NCBI RefSeq assembly: GCF_024323335.1
Contig: NC_066583.1
Coordinates: 362,453,877-362,517,876, forward strand
Reading direction: 5' to 3'
DNA from: Lathyrus oleraceus
Lineage: Eukaryota > Streptophyta > Magnoliopsida > Fabales > Fabaceae
Length of the DNA: 64,000 bases
This document shows positions 23,561 through 34,442 of this stretch, piece after piece. Each line of letters starts with the position of its first letter. The first letter of the stretch is position 1. A program made the translations under genes and the position numbers. The notes under the pieces were generated by a model that did no database searches, was not told where the DNA came from, and saw nothing but the letters and a program-made list of their open reading frames with translations.

Positions 23561-24110
23561 TTTAAGCCGTCATTCAGACCAAACTTGTATCAACATTAAC
23601 TCTCATCGAGTGGAATGTCTCAGCTCTCACTCAGGCCATTCCCCAAAAGTGCAAAGATCCAAGAAATTTTTCTATTCCCTATACCATTGGGGATAGTAAA
23701 TTCAAAAATTAAATACTAGATTTAGGAGCTTCCATTAATGTTATGCTTACTTCTGTTTATAACAATCTTAATCTTGACCCTTTACATAATATAATTCTAA
23801 CCATTCAACTGCCAAACATGAGCAATGCCCGCCATGCCCGAGTAGTAGAGGATGTCATTGTTCAAGTTAATGACTTGATTTTTCCAGCAGATTTTTATAT
23901 TCTTGACATGGAAGGAGAAACTAAGTCAAGCTAGACACCCATCATTTTAGGCATGCCATTTATGAAAACAACAAAAACAAAAACTGATGTTGATGATGAA
24001 ACAAAGTCCATGGAGTTTGGTGATATCACTACAAAATTTAACGTTTTTGATGCTATGAAACATCCATGGAAGAACATTCTATTTTCACATTGAATTGCTT
24101 CCTGGGCTAG
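23561..24110 (+). pseudogene. pro: Athila-like gypsy protease region, decayed
   Basis: A frame with stops reads CKDPRNFSIPYTIGDSKF, then the aspartic protease site ILDLGASINVMLTSVYNNLN, then VEDVIVQVNDLIFPADFYIL and ILGMPFMKTTKTKTDVD. This order is characteristic of Athila-group Ty3/gypsy polyproteins, where DLGAS replaces DTGAS. Stops and frame changes make it non-functional. Confidence 0.75.
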
Positions 24111-25370
24111 TTGATGATACTTATTCTAAGTTTTCAGCTGATTTTCCATCATTGTATGACTTTAATGATATTTACTATTGTGATTCATGTATTGACACTA
24201 ACATTTGGTTCTGTTTATGCTAAGATTGATGCTTCCTTACAGGTTGAAATTCGTCATACAGATGAAGTTGTAGATGAAGTTGTTTATGCAATTGAAGCTC
24301 TCAATATCCCAGCTTCCCCAACCACACCGTCCATTGAACAACCATCTTCCTTAGAGCTTAAACCACTTCCTAACAGTCTGAAATATTCATTTTTGGAGAA
24401 GAGTGTAAAGCTATCGGTAATAATTTCATATAACCTTGATTTTGATCAAGAAGAGAAATTTTTGAAGGCTTTGAAGAAGCATAAGACAATTGGATGGACC
24501 TTGGCCGACATACATGGTATTAGCCCCTCCATGTGTATCCATAGGATTTTGCTTGAGGACAAAGCTAACGTAGTAAGGAAGCCCCAAAGGAGGATTAATC
24601 CTTTGATTCTTGATGTTGTGAAGAATGAGGTAACCAATCTGTTGCAAGCAGGTATCATATACCATATCTATGATAATAATTGGGTAAGCCCAATGCAAGT
24701 TGTACCTAAGAAATCTGGTCTCACAGTGGTCAAAAATGAAAAAAATGAACTTGTTCCCACTAGAGTTAAGAACAATTAGAGAGTTTGTATTGACTACAGG
24801 CGGTTAAACCAAGCAACTAGAAAGGATCACTTTCCTTTACTGTTCATTGATCATATGCTTGAATGGTTGGCCGGTAAGTTACACTATTGTTTTCTTGATG
24901 GATTTTCAGATTACTTTCAGATCTATATTGCACAAGAGGACCAATAAAAGACAAATTTCACATGCCCATTAGGTACATTTGCTTATAAGGGTTCCATTTG
25001 TCCTGTGCAATGCTCCTAGGATGTTCCAGTGATGTATGATTAGTATTTTTTTGCTTAATTTATAGAAAATTGCATATAGGTGTTTATGGATGATTTCACT
25101 ATTTATGGTTCTTCATTTGATACATATTTAAGTAGTTTGGATATGATTTTAGAGAGATACATTGAAATTAACCTTGTATTGAATTATGAGAAATTCCATT
25201 TCATGGTTGAACATGGAATTGTTTTAGGACATATAGTCTTTGGAAAAGGAATACAAGTGGATCATGCTAAGATTGATGTGATTTCTGATCTACCTTACCC
25301 ATCTTGTATTCATGAGATTCATTATTTTCTTGGTCATGCAGGCGCTTCATAAAGGATTCCAACAAGATAA
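24111..25370 (+). pseudogene. rt: Athila-like gypsy reverse transcriptase, decayed
   Basis: The open segment 24111-24779 covers the linker into RT (LKALKKHKTIGWTLADIHGI, then CIHRILLEDKANVVRKPQRR, VVPKKSGLTVVKNEKNELVP). It is followed by VCIDYRRLNQATRKDHFPL and FLDGFSDYFQIYIAQEDQ. The catalytic box reads FMDDFTIYGSSFDTYLSSLD in the open frame starting at 25080, then NYEKFHFMVEHGIVLGH. Several stops and frameshifts separate the pieces, notably around 24950-25080. The motif set is the Athila type. Confidence 0.82.
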
Positions 25371-25932
25371 CTCTTCCGCTGTCAAATTTGTTGAAAAATG
25401 ATGTCACTTTCAACTTTGATGACAAATGCAAAAAAGTGTTTGACTTATTTAAGAAAGCACTGACCTTTACTCCCATCATTGAGCCACCTGACTTGACCGT
25501 CCCATTTGAAATTATGTGTGATGCATTTAACTATGCAGTGGGGAGGTCCTAACATAAAGAGTTGACAAGGATGCCCATGTTATTTATTATGCTTCTAGAA
25601 CTTTAGATTATGCGCAGGCTAATTACACTACTACTGAAAAGAAGCTTTTAGCTATTATTTTTGCTCTTGATAAATTTAGATCATATTTGATAGGTTCCAA
25701 GGTAGTTATTTTTACTGACCATGCAACTTTCAAGTACCTGTTGAAGAAAACATAAGCAAAGTCGAGATTGATTCAGTGGATGTTGTTTCTCCAAGAGTTC
25801 AATTTGGAGATTAAAGATAAAAGTGAAGCTAAGAATTTGGTGGCTGACCACTTGAGAAAAATAGAGCGGGATGAAGAAATTTTTCTCATCCATAATGATT
25901 TTCCTGATAAGAATGATTTAGAAAAGGTTTCA
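25371..25932 (+). pseudogene. rh: Athila-like gypsy RNase H, truncated by copia-C
   Basis: Reads VPFEIMCDAFNYAVG, then VIYYASRTLDYAQANYTTTE, LLAIIFALDKFRSYLIGSKV, FTDHATFKYLLKK and the RNase H/integrase connection KNLVADHLRKIE. Stops at about 25550 and 25755. Similarity ends near 25930 where the presumed copia-C LTR starts, so the Athila integrase is absent from this window. Confidence 0.82.
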
Positions 25933-25969
25933 TGTATGAGAAACAGGTTTTTATGTGAAAAACATGTGT

Positions 25970-26262
25970 ATGTGTCGACACATATATTCTATGAGTCGAC
26001 ACATATACTCTATGAGTCGACACATGTGAATCATTTTTACAGGTTGTAAATTATGTTTGACGTGTCGATACATAAAGCATTTCAGGTCGATACATAGCAG
26101 AAAAATTCTTTAATGAGTCCACACATGTAGGTCAATTTTAAAGCCTGTAGCTTTTGTTTGATGTGCCTCCTGTATGTGTCGACACATAACCTATACAGGT
26201 CGACACATGCATCAAATGTGTCGAAACTTGAGTTATATAGGTCGACACATGCAACACATTTT
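25970..26262. promoter_or_regulatory. Cluster of palindromic TGTCGACACA repeats upstream of the copia-C TATA box
   Basis: Exact GTCGACACAT occurs at about 25974, 25995, 26016, 26179, 26199 and 26241, with variants GTCGATACAT near 26060 and 26088 and GTCGAAAC near 26218. Two copies sit in the 16-base perfect palindrome TATGTGTCGACACATA (at about 25970 and 26175). The cluster ends about 60 bases upstream of the TATA box. Such repeated dyads in U3 are candidate binding sites for a dimeric transcription factor; that function is inferred. Confidence 0.6.
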
Positions 26263-26320
26263 TCCAAAAATTCATGATCTTTTCAAATCTTTTGTATTCC
26301 TTTTGCCTCCAACTTGCATA

Positions 26321-26330
26321 CATATAAATA
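26321..26330 (+). promoter_or_regulatory. TATA box of the copia-C LTR
   Basis: CATATAAATA followed about 30 bases later by a likely start region rich in A and C. Position within the LTR (about 390 bp in) and the absence of other TATA-like sites nearby support it. Confidence 0.55.
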
Positions 26331-27020
26331 CTTCATACATGCATTACTTCAAGAAAACGAAACCAGTAATATCAAAGAGTTCTCTTCATCTTCAACCTAC
26401 GTTCTATGCATACACACAAACAAACTACACATAATCATTTTTTGTTTGGGTGCCATCTAAAATCAGTGTTGATAACGTCCAATTTAGGTTGTTGAATTGT
26501 AAATTAGGTTGAGAATCTTTGAGGGTTTCAAATAAGAAAACCAAGCTGGGGTTTTCCTTCAAGATCATTTGACATTTGAAGGTTTTCGACAAGATTACAC
26601 AAGTTGGACTCGATCGAGCGAAAGCTTTAAAGAACGGGGCTTTCTTGCAAAGGAGTAGCGTGAGATGGTGACTCATCTTGGTAAATTTTGGGTTACGACA
26701 ATTCGCAATTTGGATTCAATCGAGTGAAAATTTTGAAGAACGATGGTTTCTTACAAAGGATTAGCATGAGATGGTAGATCAAATTGGTATTGTTGGGTGA
26801 CTTGAAAAAGCTCAGATCAAGGAAAGAGAAAGTGTTAGAATCAACATCAACCGTAAGGTTTGTAGGGTTGCTTCGCTACATTTCTCTTGTAAATAACTTT
26901 TTCAAAGTAAGGCTAACTTTCACTATCTCAATTCGAGTTTGAATTAAGGGCATACGTACCCATAGTGACACCGATTGGGGAACTTCCTAAACAAATCCTT
27001 GTGTACTCTCTCTCCCCCTC

Positions 27021-27064
<44 letters not shown>

Positions 27065-27531
27065 TTTTCATTTGGAAATTGTTGAATTCGTCGATTGTGC
27101 ATTCAATATGTTTGGTGAAACTTTTTGATAACGTTGTGAAAAATATTTTGTTAAGTTGATCACAATCTATTAGGCTGTGGTTGGATTAGCAAATCAATAA
27201 AACCATACAAAATTTTAAACGAAATTGATTGCATACAAGGTGTTCGATAATTTGTCTCAATTGCATTTTTGTCTATTGTGTAAATGGAAATAGACTTTAT
27301 TATTAGTGTAGCATTCAAATGATTATGTTTAAAAGAGTTTTGATCAATTTGTTCTCATTATCATAACTTGATTCTATATACGCATATCTGGGCTTTTCGA
27401 TAGCGGTTATGTTAGACGATTCGATCCGGGTCACTTGCGCTAGTCGATAAATATTTCATAACATTTTTTGTAAAGTTTTTTAACTTGGTAGCTATTCACC
27501 CCCCTCTAGATAAGTCTCCTTCGTCTAACAA

Positions 27532-27545
27532 GTGGTATCATAATC
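27532..27545 (+). other. Primer binding site of copia-C
   Basis: GTGGTATCATAATC begins two bases after the LTR end. TGGTATCA matches the initiator-Met PBS core; the 3' part has diverged from GAGC. Confidence 0.75.
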
Positions 27546-27582
27546 TCGGGTTAATTATGTGCTTAAATATTTGCTTATTAGA

Positions 27583-27919
27583 AAATGCCTACCAAACCTA
27601 AAGGGGTGTACAATAGAATGCTCATCTTTACGGGTGAAAACTATGGCTATTGGAAATCTTGTATGCGTGTACAATTCGATTGAGAAGGGTTTTTGGGACG
27701 TCATCACCAATGGTCCAAATCAAATTACAATGACCAATGGTGAAGGTGTCGTCATACCAAAATTAGAAGCACAATGGAATGATAAAAATAGGAAATTGTG
27801 GTCACATGATTGGAAGGCACAAAATATTCTCATACCCGCACTTGATGTTGATGAATATTATCGTGTTTCCTATTGTGAAACCTCCAAAGCTATGTGGAAC
27901 ACATTATAAGTTGACCATG
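27583..27919 (+). pseudogene. gag: copia-C gag, N-terminal half
   Basis: Starts ATGCCTACCAAACC and reads FTGENYGYWKSCMRVQF, then after a frame change near 27680 IEKGFWDVITNGP, VIPKLEAQWNDKNRKLWSHD and PALDVDEYYRVSYCETSKAM. These are gag signatures of SIRE-type copia elements. A TAA at 27907-27909 precedes the insertion point of Ogre-D at 27919. Confidence 0.85.
27915..27919. repeat. Target site duplication CCATG, left copy
   Basis: CCATG immediately before Ogre-D; identical to 46559-46563 immediately after it. Five bases is the usual size for gypsy integrases. Confidence 0.97.
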
Positions 27920-30900
27920 TGTCGCATCCTGCGAAAAATCAACCGGCGAGACTCAAAATAAAACACACCACAGAGCCGCCACTGCGCGTTATTTATCCCA
28001 AGATAGGGAAAGGAAACGCTCAGAGAAACCTGGAAAGAACATGGTCTCGCAACCAAAGAGAAAGGGTAAGGGAGTCGGTTACGCGAGGGGAAGGTATTAG
28101 CACCCCTCACGTCCGTCGTACTCGACGGGATCCACGTTCTAAAATAAGAAAAGGTTGCTAAACATCACACACACACACGGGGAACGCAGGTGGGGTTAAG
28201 AGGAACGAGCTCGATAAGGTATCGCACCTTATGCCTACATATCTTGTCTGGAACAAGAATCAGAGCCACTGTAGTTCGGCTTACGCACGCCAAACAACAC
28301 AAAACATACAAACAAGCAAGGGTGGCAAACATGGAGCCCGACAACCACCGGATGGAATTGCGTCGGCATCCGAACCAAAACACACTCAAAAGGGCAAACG
28401 TGGAGCCCGACAGCCAATCCTGGACTTACATCGGCATCCGAGCCAAAACACAATCAGATAACAAGTAAACGCACGCAAAAATAAAAAGGTTGCCCGGAGT
28501 GGTCTCGCACGATCACCTGCCTACATACCTCGTCTGGAACGAGGATCAGGGCGATGTAGTTCCCCTGAAAGGGACTGAATTGCTAACCAGAAACCGGGGA
28601 AAGACACACTACTAGGGAGCTGGACTCGAGCCTAGTGTTGTCATGCATCGTTTACCCTAAGTTCAGGTTTCTACCTACTTGCATCAGTGCGATCTAATCC
28701 TAACCAGGAAAGAAGAAAGCATACAAGCATACATCATATATCAAATGAGAACAGGCATCTCAAACAAGCATGTCAATCAGAGATTCACAGAGCACCCGCT
28801 ATAACCAAACAAGAGGCTCAATCAAAGGGGTTTGACCGCCGAAGCGAGTCGTCTGTACATGGTTTTGATTTGCTCTTAACCTTGCCATTACGAGGCTAAG
28901 GTGAAGCAGATGATAGGATGAAGTGAGGATCAGACCTCACAGCTCTTATCCCTAACCAGGGAGAGCTTCTGACAAATGAGCATGGGTCCAGAATGGGGGA
29001 ACCCTTCTATACTCGATGACTCTGACACAATGTGCACTGCACGGATCTTGGGCTTGGATCTCAATGCTACAACCATGTAATGGGAGCAAGGAGAAGACTC
29101 AACTGAATAGTGGGGGGTAGACTGCATACCCCTACCTTCCACCAATTGCCTTATTTAAAGGACTTTCACCTGCTTGGGCTTAAAAATAAACAACCACAAT
29201 CATTGCCTCTTAAGGAGGACTTCAGACATTTATTTGCCCGGCCCGGTAACAGCCGGGTCTCCAGACTACATGAAGTCAAGAGGACTTACCTCAATGCGAG
29301 TTGCTTAAGCAATGCAAAGCAAAAGTTCACAAGGAACTGAGCAACTAAAGTACCTGGAAACAATCAAACACAGTTAGTACTCAGACAGACAAAACCAAAC
29401 AGCAAGTGTTCAATCAATCAAACTATACAAAGCAATGCACAACAAAGCAAGCTCAAAGCCCAAGCCTAAGCTTCACCACCTACAAAACAATGTTATGTTA
29501 GTGTACAAACATCAACAACATCAATTAAATTTAACTTGATTCATTCTCCATGTGCATTATGCTTTTGATCCTGAAAAATCAAGCAAACATTAGCAACTAG
29601 ACCACTAGGCTAAGCCTAGGGTCCAAAGGCAAGAAAAATTCCTAAACAGCAAGGTATTCACCAACCAATCTCAAATTAATGTCAAACAAGAGCAAACACC
29701 ATTGGCCTCATGTTTATATCATTCATCATGCTCATGTTATGCACAAAACAATCCACATTGGTCCAAGTGAAGCACCAAACATGCAAACAGAACTATTGCA
29801 TTCAAAACCACACCAAAACAACTTCAAAAATTCTCAAATAATTTACACATAAACAGGGGATATTCAAGGTCTACCATGTCAAATTTGAGCTTAATTGGGC
29901 AAATGGAACCATGTCAATGAAAATCAACAAAAACAGACACAATTATAGGCTCCAAATCACAACATCAACACATGCTTCCACTTCAAAATTCATAACTCAA
30001 TGAAAACAAAAAAGAAATGGATGAGACCAAAACAGGGATGTCACATCATGTGTCTATTACAAGCATATCAAATTTCATGATCATACAATACTATATGAGC
30101 ATTTCTCATTCAATCTACCAACCTATGTCACACAAGCTTGCACAATTGGTCAACAGAAATGAAAAATCACAATCAAATTGAAAATGCAATGTAAAATTCC
30201 ACAAAAATTCATACAGCATCTTAACATACCAATCAACCATCATGCAAAATTTCATTTCATTCTAACAAGTATAGACCACTCAATTAAATCCAGCAAGTTG
30301 ACATCAAGAGGTGTGACACAAATTGTCACACCTAAATTCCAAAATTCATAACTCAATGGCCAGGTATCAAAAACTCATGAAATTTATATGGAAATGAGCA
30401 TCAATGAGTCAACAATCATCACAAAAATTTTCAAGAATTTCTTTTACACTATGAGCATTTCATGAACCAAATGGTAAAATGTATCAATTTTGAGCACATG
30501 TGAAATAAGCCTAGGTCAAACAATATTTTTGCCATGCACAACTTTGACCAATAGGTCAAAAATCATCTACAGTCAACAAGGAAGTCAAAGAAAAAATTCT
30601 CATATTTTTCTGAATTTTCTATGATTTTTTATGAATTTTTTAAGGTGTTTATGAATTTTTGAAGAATTAATTAAATTAAATAGAATTTTGACAATGGCAT
30701 TATCGTAATTATAGAGGCGGGGGCGGTAAACGTGATATTCAAATTTTCAAATGGAAAACAAGATCTAGCAAGCTTTAGCGCAGAACTCTCATCTCCTACC
30801 TCCAGAATTTCCAGAAATCGAAGAACACGAAAAGTGAATGAAAATGAACAAGTAGATATCCGTTGGACTCGTCTCTCCACACACAATCCAAATATCCACT

Positions 30901-32884
30901 TATCTAAACCTAATTGTTCCTAAATCGAACGGATCGAATCACTTAGGATTTGTGTTCATAATTTCATTTCCAGATTTCTCCCTACTCAGTTCACTATTTC
31001 ATAAACCACAAGCATATCCATGACCTACGTGACTAGCACTTTCAAACGCATATGAACAATCAAAGAAACATGAGATTCGAAAAACCTTCAAACCTGGATA
31101 TGGCAGTGTAATTCGCGTGGCTTTTGCATCAATTAGCTTCAAACAGGTGCACTAGAGTGATGAGGAAGGCGATTAGAGGTGCTAACTTCAATTGCCTTTG
31201 CTCCTAGTGTCCACAATTCGGATTTGCCATTGATGATGAGTTTTGGAACAGTCGCGATTGGCCAAGCTTTTGAGGTTCTTGATCACAAACAGATGGTGGA
31301 GAAGACGATGTGAAGTGAATGCAACAAGAATTTCGTGTTTTGGTTCAAGATTGAGGAAGAATTGTGAAGTTGAAGGTGTTGAGTTCTTGATGAAAATTGA
31401 GAGAATGTGAGAGATTTCAGATCTGAATTTTGGTAATTGTGATTTCTGTTATGATTAACAAGTGTTTTTGATTATATATGGTAGCTTAATCATCCACTAA
31501 TCATGTTAATTAGCCAAATGCAATTGTAAGTGAAATGGCTAATTTTGCAAATGAGGGCAAAAGTGTAATTTCCATATACAGCTCATTGCCACCTGTTAAC
31601 AGCTCATGCAACCTCCAAATACCATATGTGAGCTGTAGAAACTTGCCTCATGCTCATTGGTTGTGCAAATCTCAAAATCACCATGTGATACCATTTGTCC
31701 ATTTTTAACCATTGCATTTTTCAAGCCAAATCTCAATTTACAAGGCCTATGCAAGAAATGATGATTCCAACACACTCTAAATTCCATTTATGAGGTGTAG
31801 AAAAAAGTCCCATCTCAAAATTCCAATTATTTCGAGAGTTGGACAATTTTGCCCCTGGTCCAATTCAACTGTCCAATTGAAAAGTGACTTTTTGCCTTGG
31901 CCATTTTTGGACAAATCCAATGATGCACCATGAAAGTACATGTCGAATGGAGTTTGTGCATATAAAGAACTTGCAATTTGGACAAAGTATGTGGAAGTTA
32001 TGGCCTCCTGATTACAGGTCATTTTTGAATTTCACTGAGCCATAACTTTCCAACCATACATGGGATTCTCAAGTTCTTGGAATTTTTGGAAAGGTGAGAA
32101 CAAGATCTACAACTTTCATGTTGAACAAATTTTCATTTGAAGCTTCCTTGGACACGTGGCTTTGAGGTCAAAAACTTTCCATTTTTGGAAACTTCAATCA
32201 CAAGTCACTTTCTATTTTTGGCAGTTTTTGTCCTGACTTGATTTTCTTCATTTTTAAGCTTTGAGATGTCATTTAACACTTGTTCCAACATGAATGAAGT
32301 GTCTCCAACTCATTTCCACCTCCAAATCCATCAGATCATGTACAGTTGACCACAGTTGACTTTTTCAACTGATAGATGAAATTGGCAATGCATAGATCAA
32401 ATTAAGCTCCAATCTTCTACTGAAATGGCTCAAGGGTGAAACCCTAACCTCCATAAGCATAATATAATCACAAAATGATCCTCATCTCCATCACAAACCT
32501 CATCTTCTGATTATGCCCTGATTGGCCCAATACAACTGATTAGGGTTGACCAGTGGTCAAAACCCTAATCTCAAGGAATCTGATCCAACACTTGATGATA
32601 TCCAACCATGATGATGATGATGTATCACTTCAATCAAGATGAAGACCAATATCCTTGGAGAATCATAAAACCCTAATTCACAGCCCAATCCTCAGATGGC
32701 CCATGATCAGTCAATAAACCCTAGGCTTGCACTTAGACTTCTCCATCTTCTGATCAAAACTTGGGAGAATGGCTTGCACAGTGTAACCACATGATATGCA
32801 ATATGCAATGCCTAATGACCTAAAATGATATGCAACATGTTAATGCTAGTCCCAAGAGAGGAGGGCAAATTTTGAGGTGTTACA
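27920..32884 (-). repeat. 3' LTR of Ogre-D (4,965 bp)
   Basis: Left LTR on the plus strand, beginning TGTCGCATCCTGCG and ending GAGGTGTTACA. Conserved small frames inside it are mirrored in the other LTR simply because the two are nearly identical; none shows a domain. On the element strand a TATA box lies at 31472-31478, so U3 is about 1.4 kb and R-U5 about 3.5 kb. Confidence 0.97.
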
Positions 32885-33430
32885 GCTGCCCCTATTCAAT
32901 CCACTGTGAACCTGTCGATACGAAATAGCCTCGGCTTTCAGATAATCAGGATGAAGAGTGATTGAATACCAAGAACAGACGAACAATTTGCACTCTGATG
33001 GGATAATAATTAACAACGCCTGTCAGCATCGGCGAAGAAACAAACTCGAAAAACGTCGACCTGGATACCAAAATAAATGGTAACACAGGGATAACCATGG
33101 CCTGATCACCACACATCCACTCGGGATTATCAACTCTTTTTCTTTTGCTTTTCTTGAACCCCGAAATTTTCTTGCTTCTTTTTCTTATTTTCTTGAACCC
33201 CGAAATCTTCTTGCGCTAACGATCCTCGGATCTCTGCATTTGAACCCCGCTTTCCTTTTTCATTTTCTTGAACCCCGGAATTTTCTCTTCTTTTTTCATT
33301 TTCTTGGCCTGAACACCACTTCGGTCTGGATACCACTTCGGTCTGGATACCGGGAAACTGGCCGGATTGCCGCAAGCTGCATCGATCTAATCATCATGAG
33401 CTTCTTCGATCTGGAAATCGGAATTGGCCG

Positions 33431-33800
33431 GAGTGCCACAAGTTCTTCGTCCTGACTGTTGAGAACCTCTTCGATCTGGAAATCGGAAACTTCTTCGATC
33501 TGGAAATCGGAAACTGGCTGGAGTGCCACAAGTTCTTCGTCCTGACTGTTGAGAACCTCTTCGATCTGGAAATCGGAAACTTCTTCGATCTGGAAATCGG
33601 AATCTGGCCGGAGTGCCACAAGCTCTTCGTCCTGACTGTTGAGAACCTCTTCGATCTGGAAATCGGAAACTTCTTCGATCTGGAAATCGGAAACTGGCCG
33701 GAGTGCCACAAGCTCTTCGTCCTGACTGTTGAGAACCTCTTCGATCTGGAAATCGGAAACTTCTTCGATCTGGAAATCGGAAACTGGCCGGAGTGCCACA
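33431..33800. repeat. Tandem repeat, 90-bp unit, four full copies
   Basis: GAGTGCCACA recurs at 33431, 33521, 33611, 33701 and 33791, exactly 90 bases apart. Each unit contains an internal duplication of TTCGATCTGGAAATCGG. Copies differ by only a few bases, so the array is young. The unit is a multiple of three and stop-free on the minus strand, giving long frames with 30-residue repeats that are probably fortuitous. Confidence 0.97.
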
Positions 33801-33920
33801 ACGACCCATGCTGAGGATGACAAGCCCTGAGCCAACTGCTCTCTATTCAACCCTGGCAGACAAACACTTCGCGTTTAGCTGAGGATTATCTTCTTTCTTG
33901 TTTTTCTTTTTGGACCCCGA

Positions 33921-34442
33921 AATCGCGCTGATCGCGTAACGTCTTCTGATATTATTTCCATCTCTGTCCGACAGAAACTTGCCCTCCAGTATCGTACTAC
34001 TGGGGAATATCCCTGATTAAAACCATGATGCTAGACTCCTCGGAGAAACACCTTCACTGTCTGATAAAACCAATCCTCAAGCGGTAACCACGGCTTGAAT
34101 CGCGCTGATCGCGTAACGTCCTCTGATTTTATTTCCATCTCTGTCCGACGGAAACATTGCCTCCAATATCGCACTACTGGGGAACACTGCTGATCTGACG
34201 TCGTGATGCCGAACTCCTCGGAGTAACATCTTCGCTTTCTGTTGAAACCAAACCTTCAAGCGGTAACCACAGCTTGAATCGCGCTGATCGCGTAACCTTT
34301 CCATCTCTGTCTGACGGAAAAAGCACCCTCCAGTATCGCATTACTGGGGAATCTTTGATCGAATCCTGAGGCTAAAACTCCTCTGCATAATACCTCCGCT
34401 TTCTGGCAAAAACCACTCCTCAAACGGTAACCACGGCTTGAG
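33921..34442. repeat. Tandem repeat, about 177-bp unit, three copies
   Basis: AATCGCGCTGATCGCGTAAC recurs at 33921, 34098 and 34277; each copy continues through TTTCCATCTCTGTC, ACTGGGGAA, an ACTCCTC block and CGGTAACCACGGCTTGA. The copies are more diverged than the 90-bp array, so this array is older. Confidence 0.93.

Larger units (their letters stand above)
25933..27530 (+). repeat. 5' LTR of copia-C (about 1.6 kb)
   Basis: The end is firm: CTTCGTCTAACA at 27530 followed by the PBS. The start is less certain (TGTATGAGAAACAGG). It contains a cluster of GTCGACACAT repeats, a TATA box and, downstream, a (CT)n tract at about 27015-27061. No partner LTR is visible for comparison. Confidence 0.7.

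Noticed and set aside
28190..28468. Small frames conserved with those at 41864-42142
   Set aside because: Conservation only reflects near-identity of the two Ogre-D LTRs; no domain, codon bias or start context supports coding.
33431..33800. Regular repeats considered as a CRISPR array
   Set aside because: The whole 90-bp unit is conserved with no variable spacers, and the setting is a plant retrotransposon.
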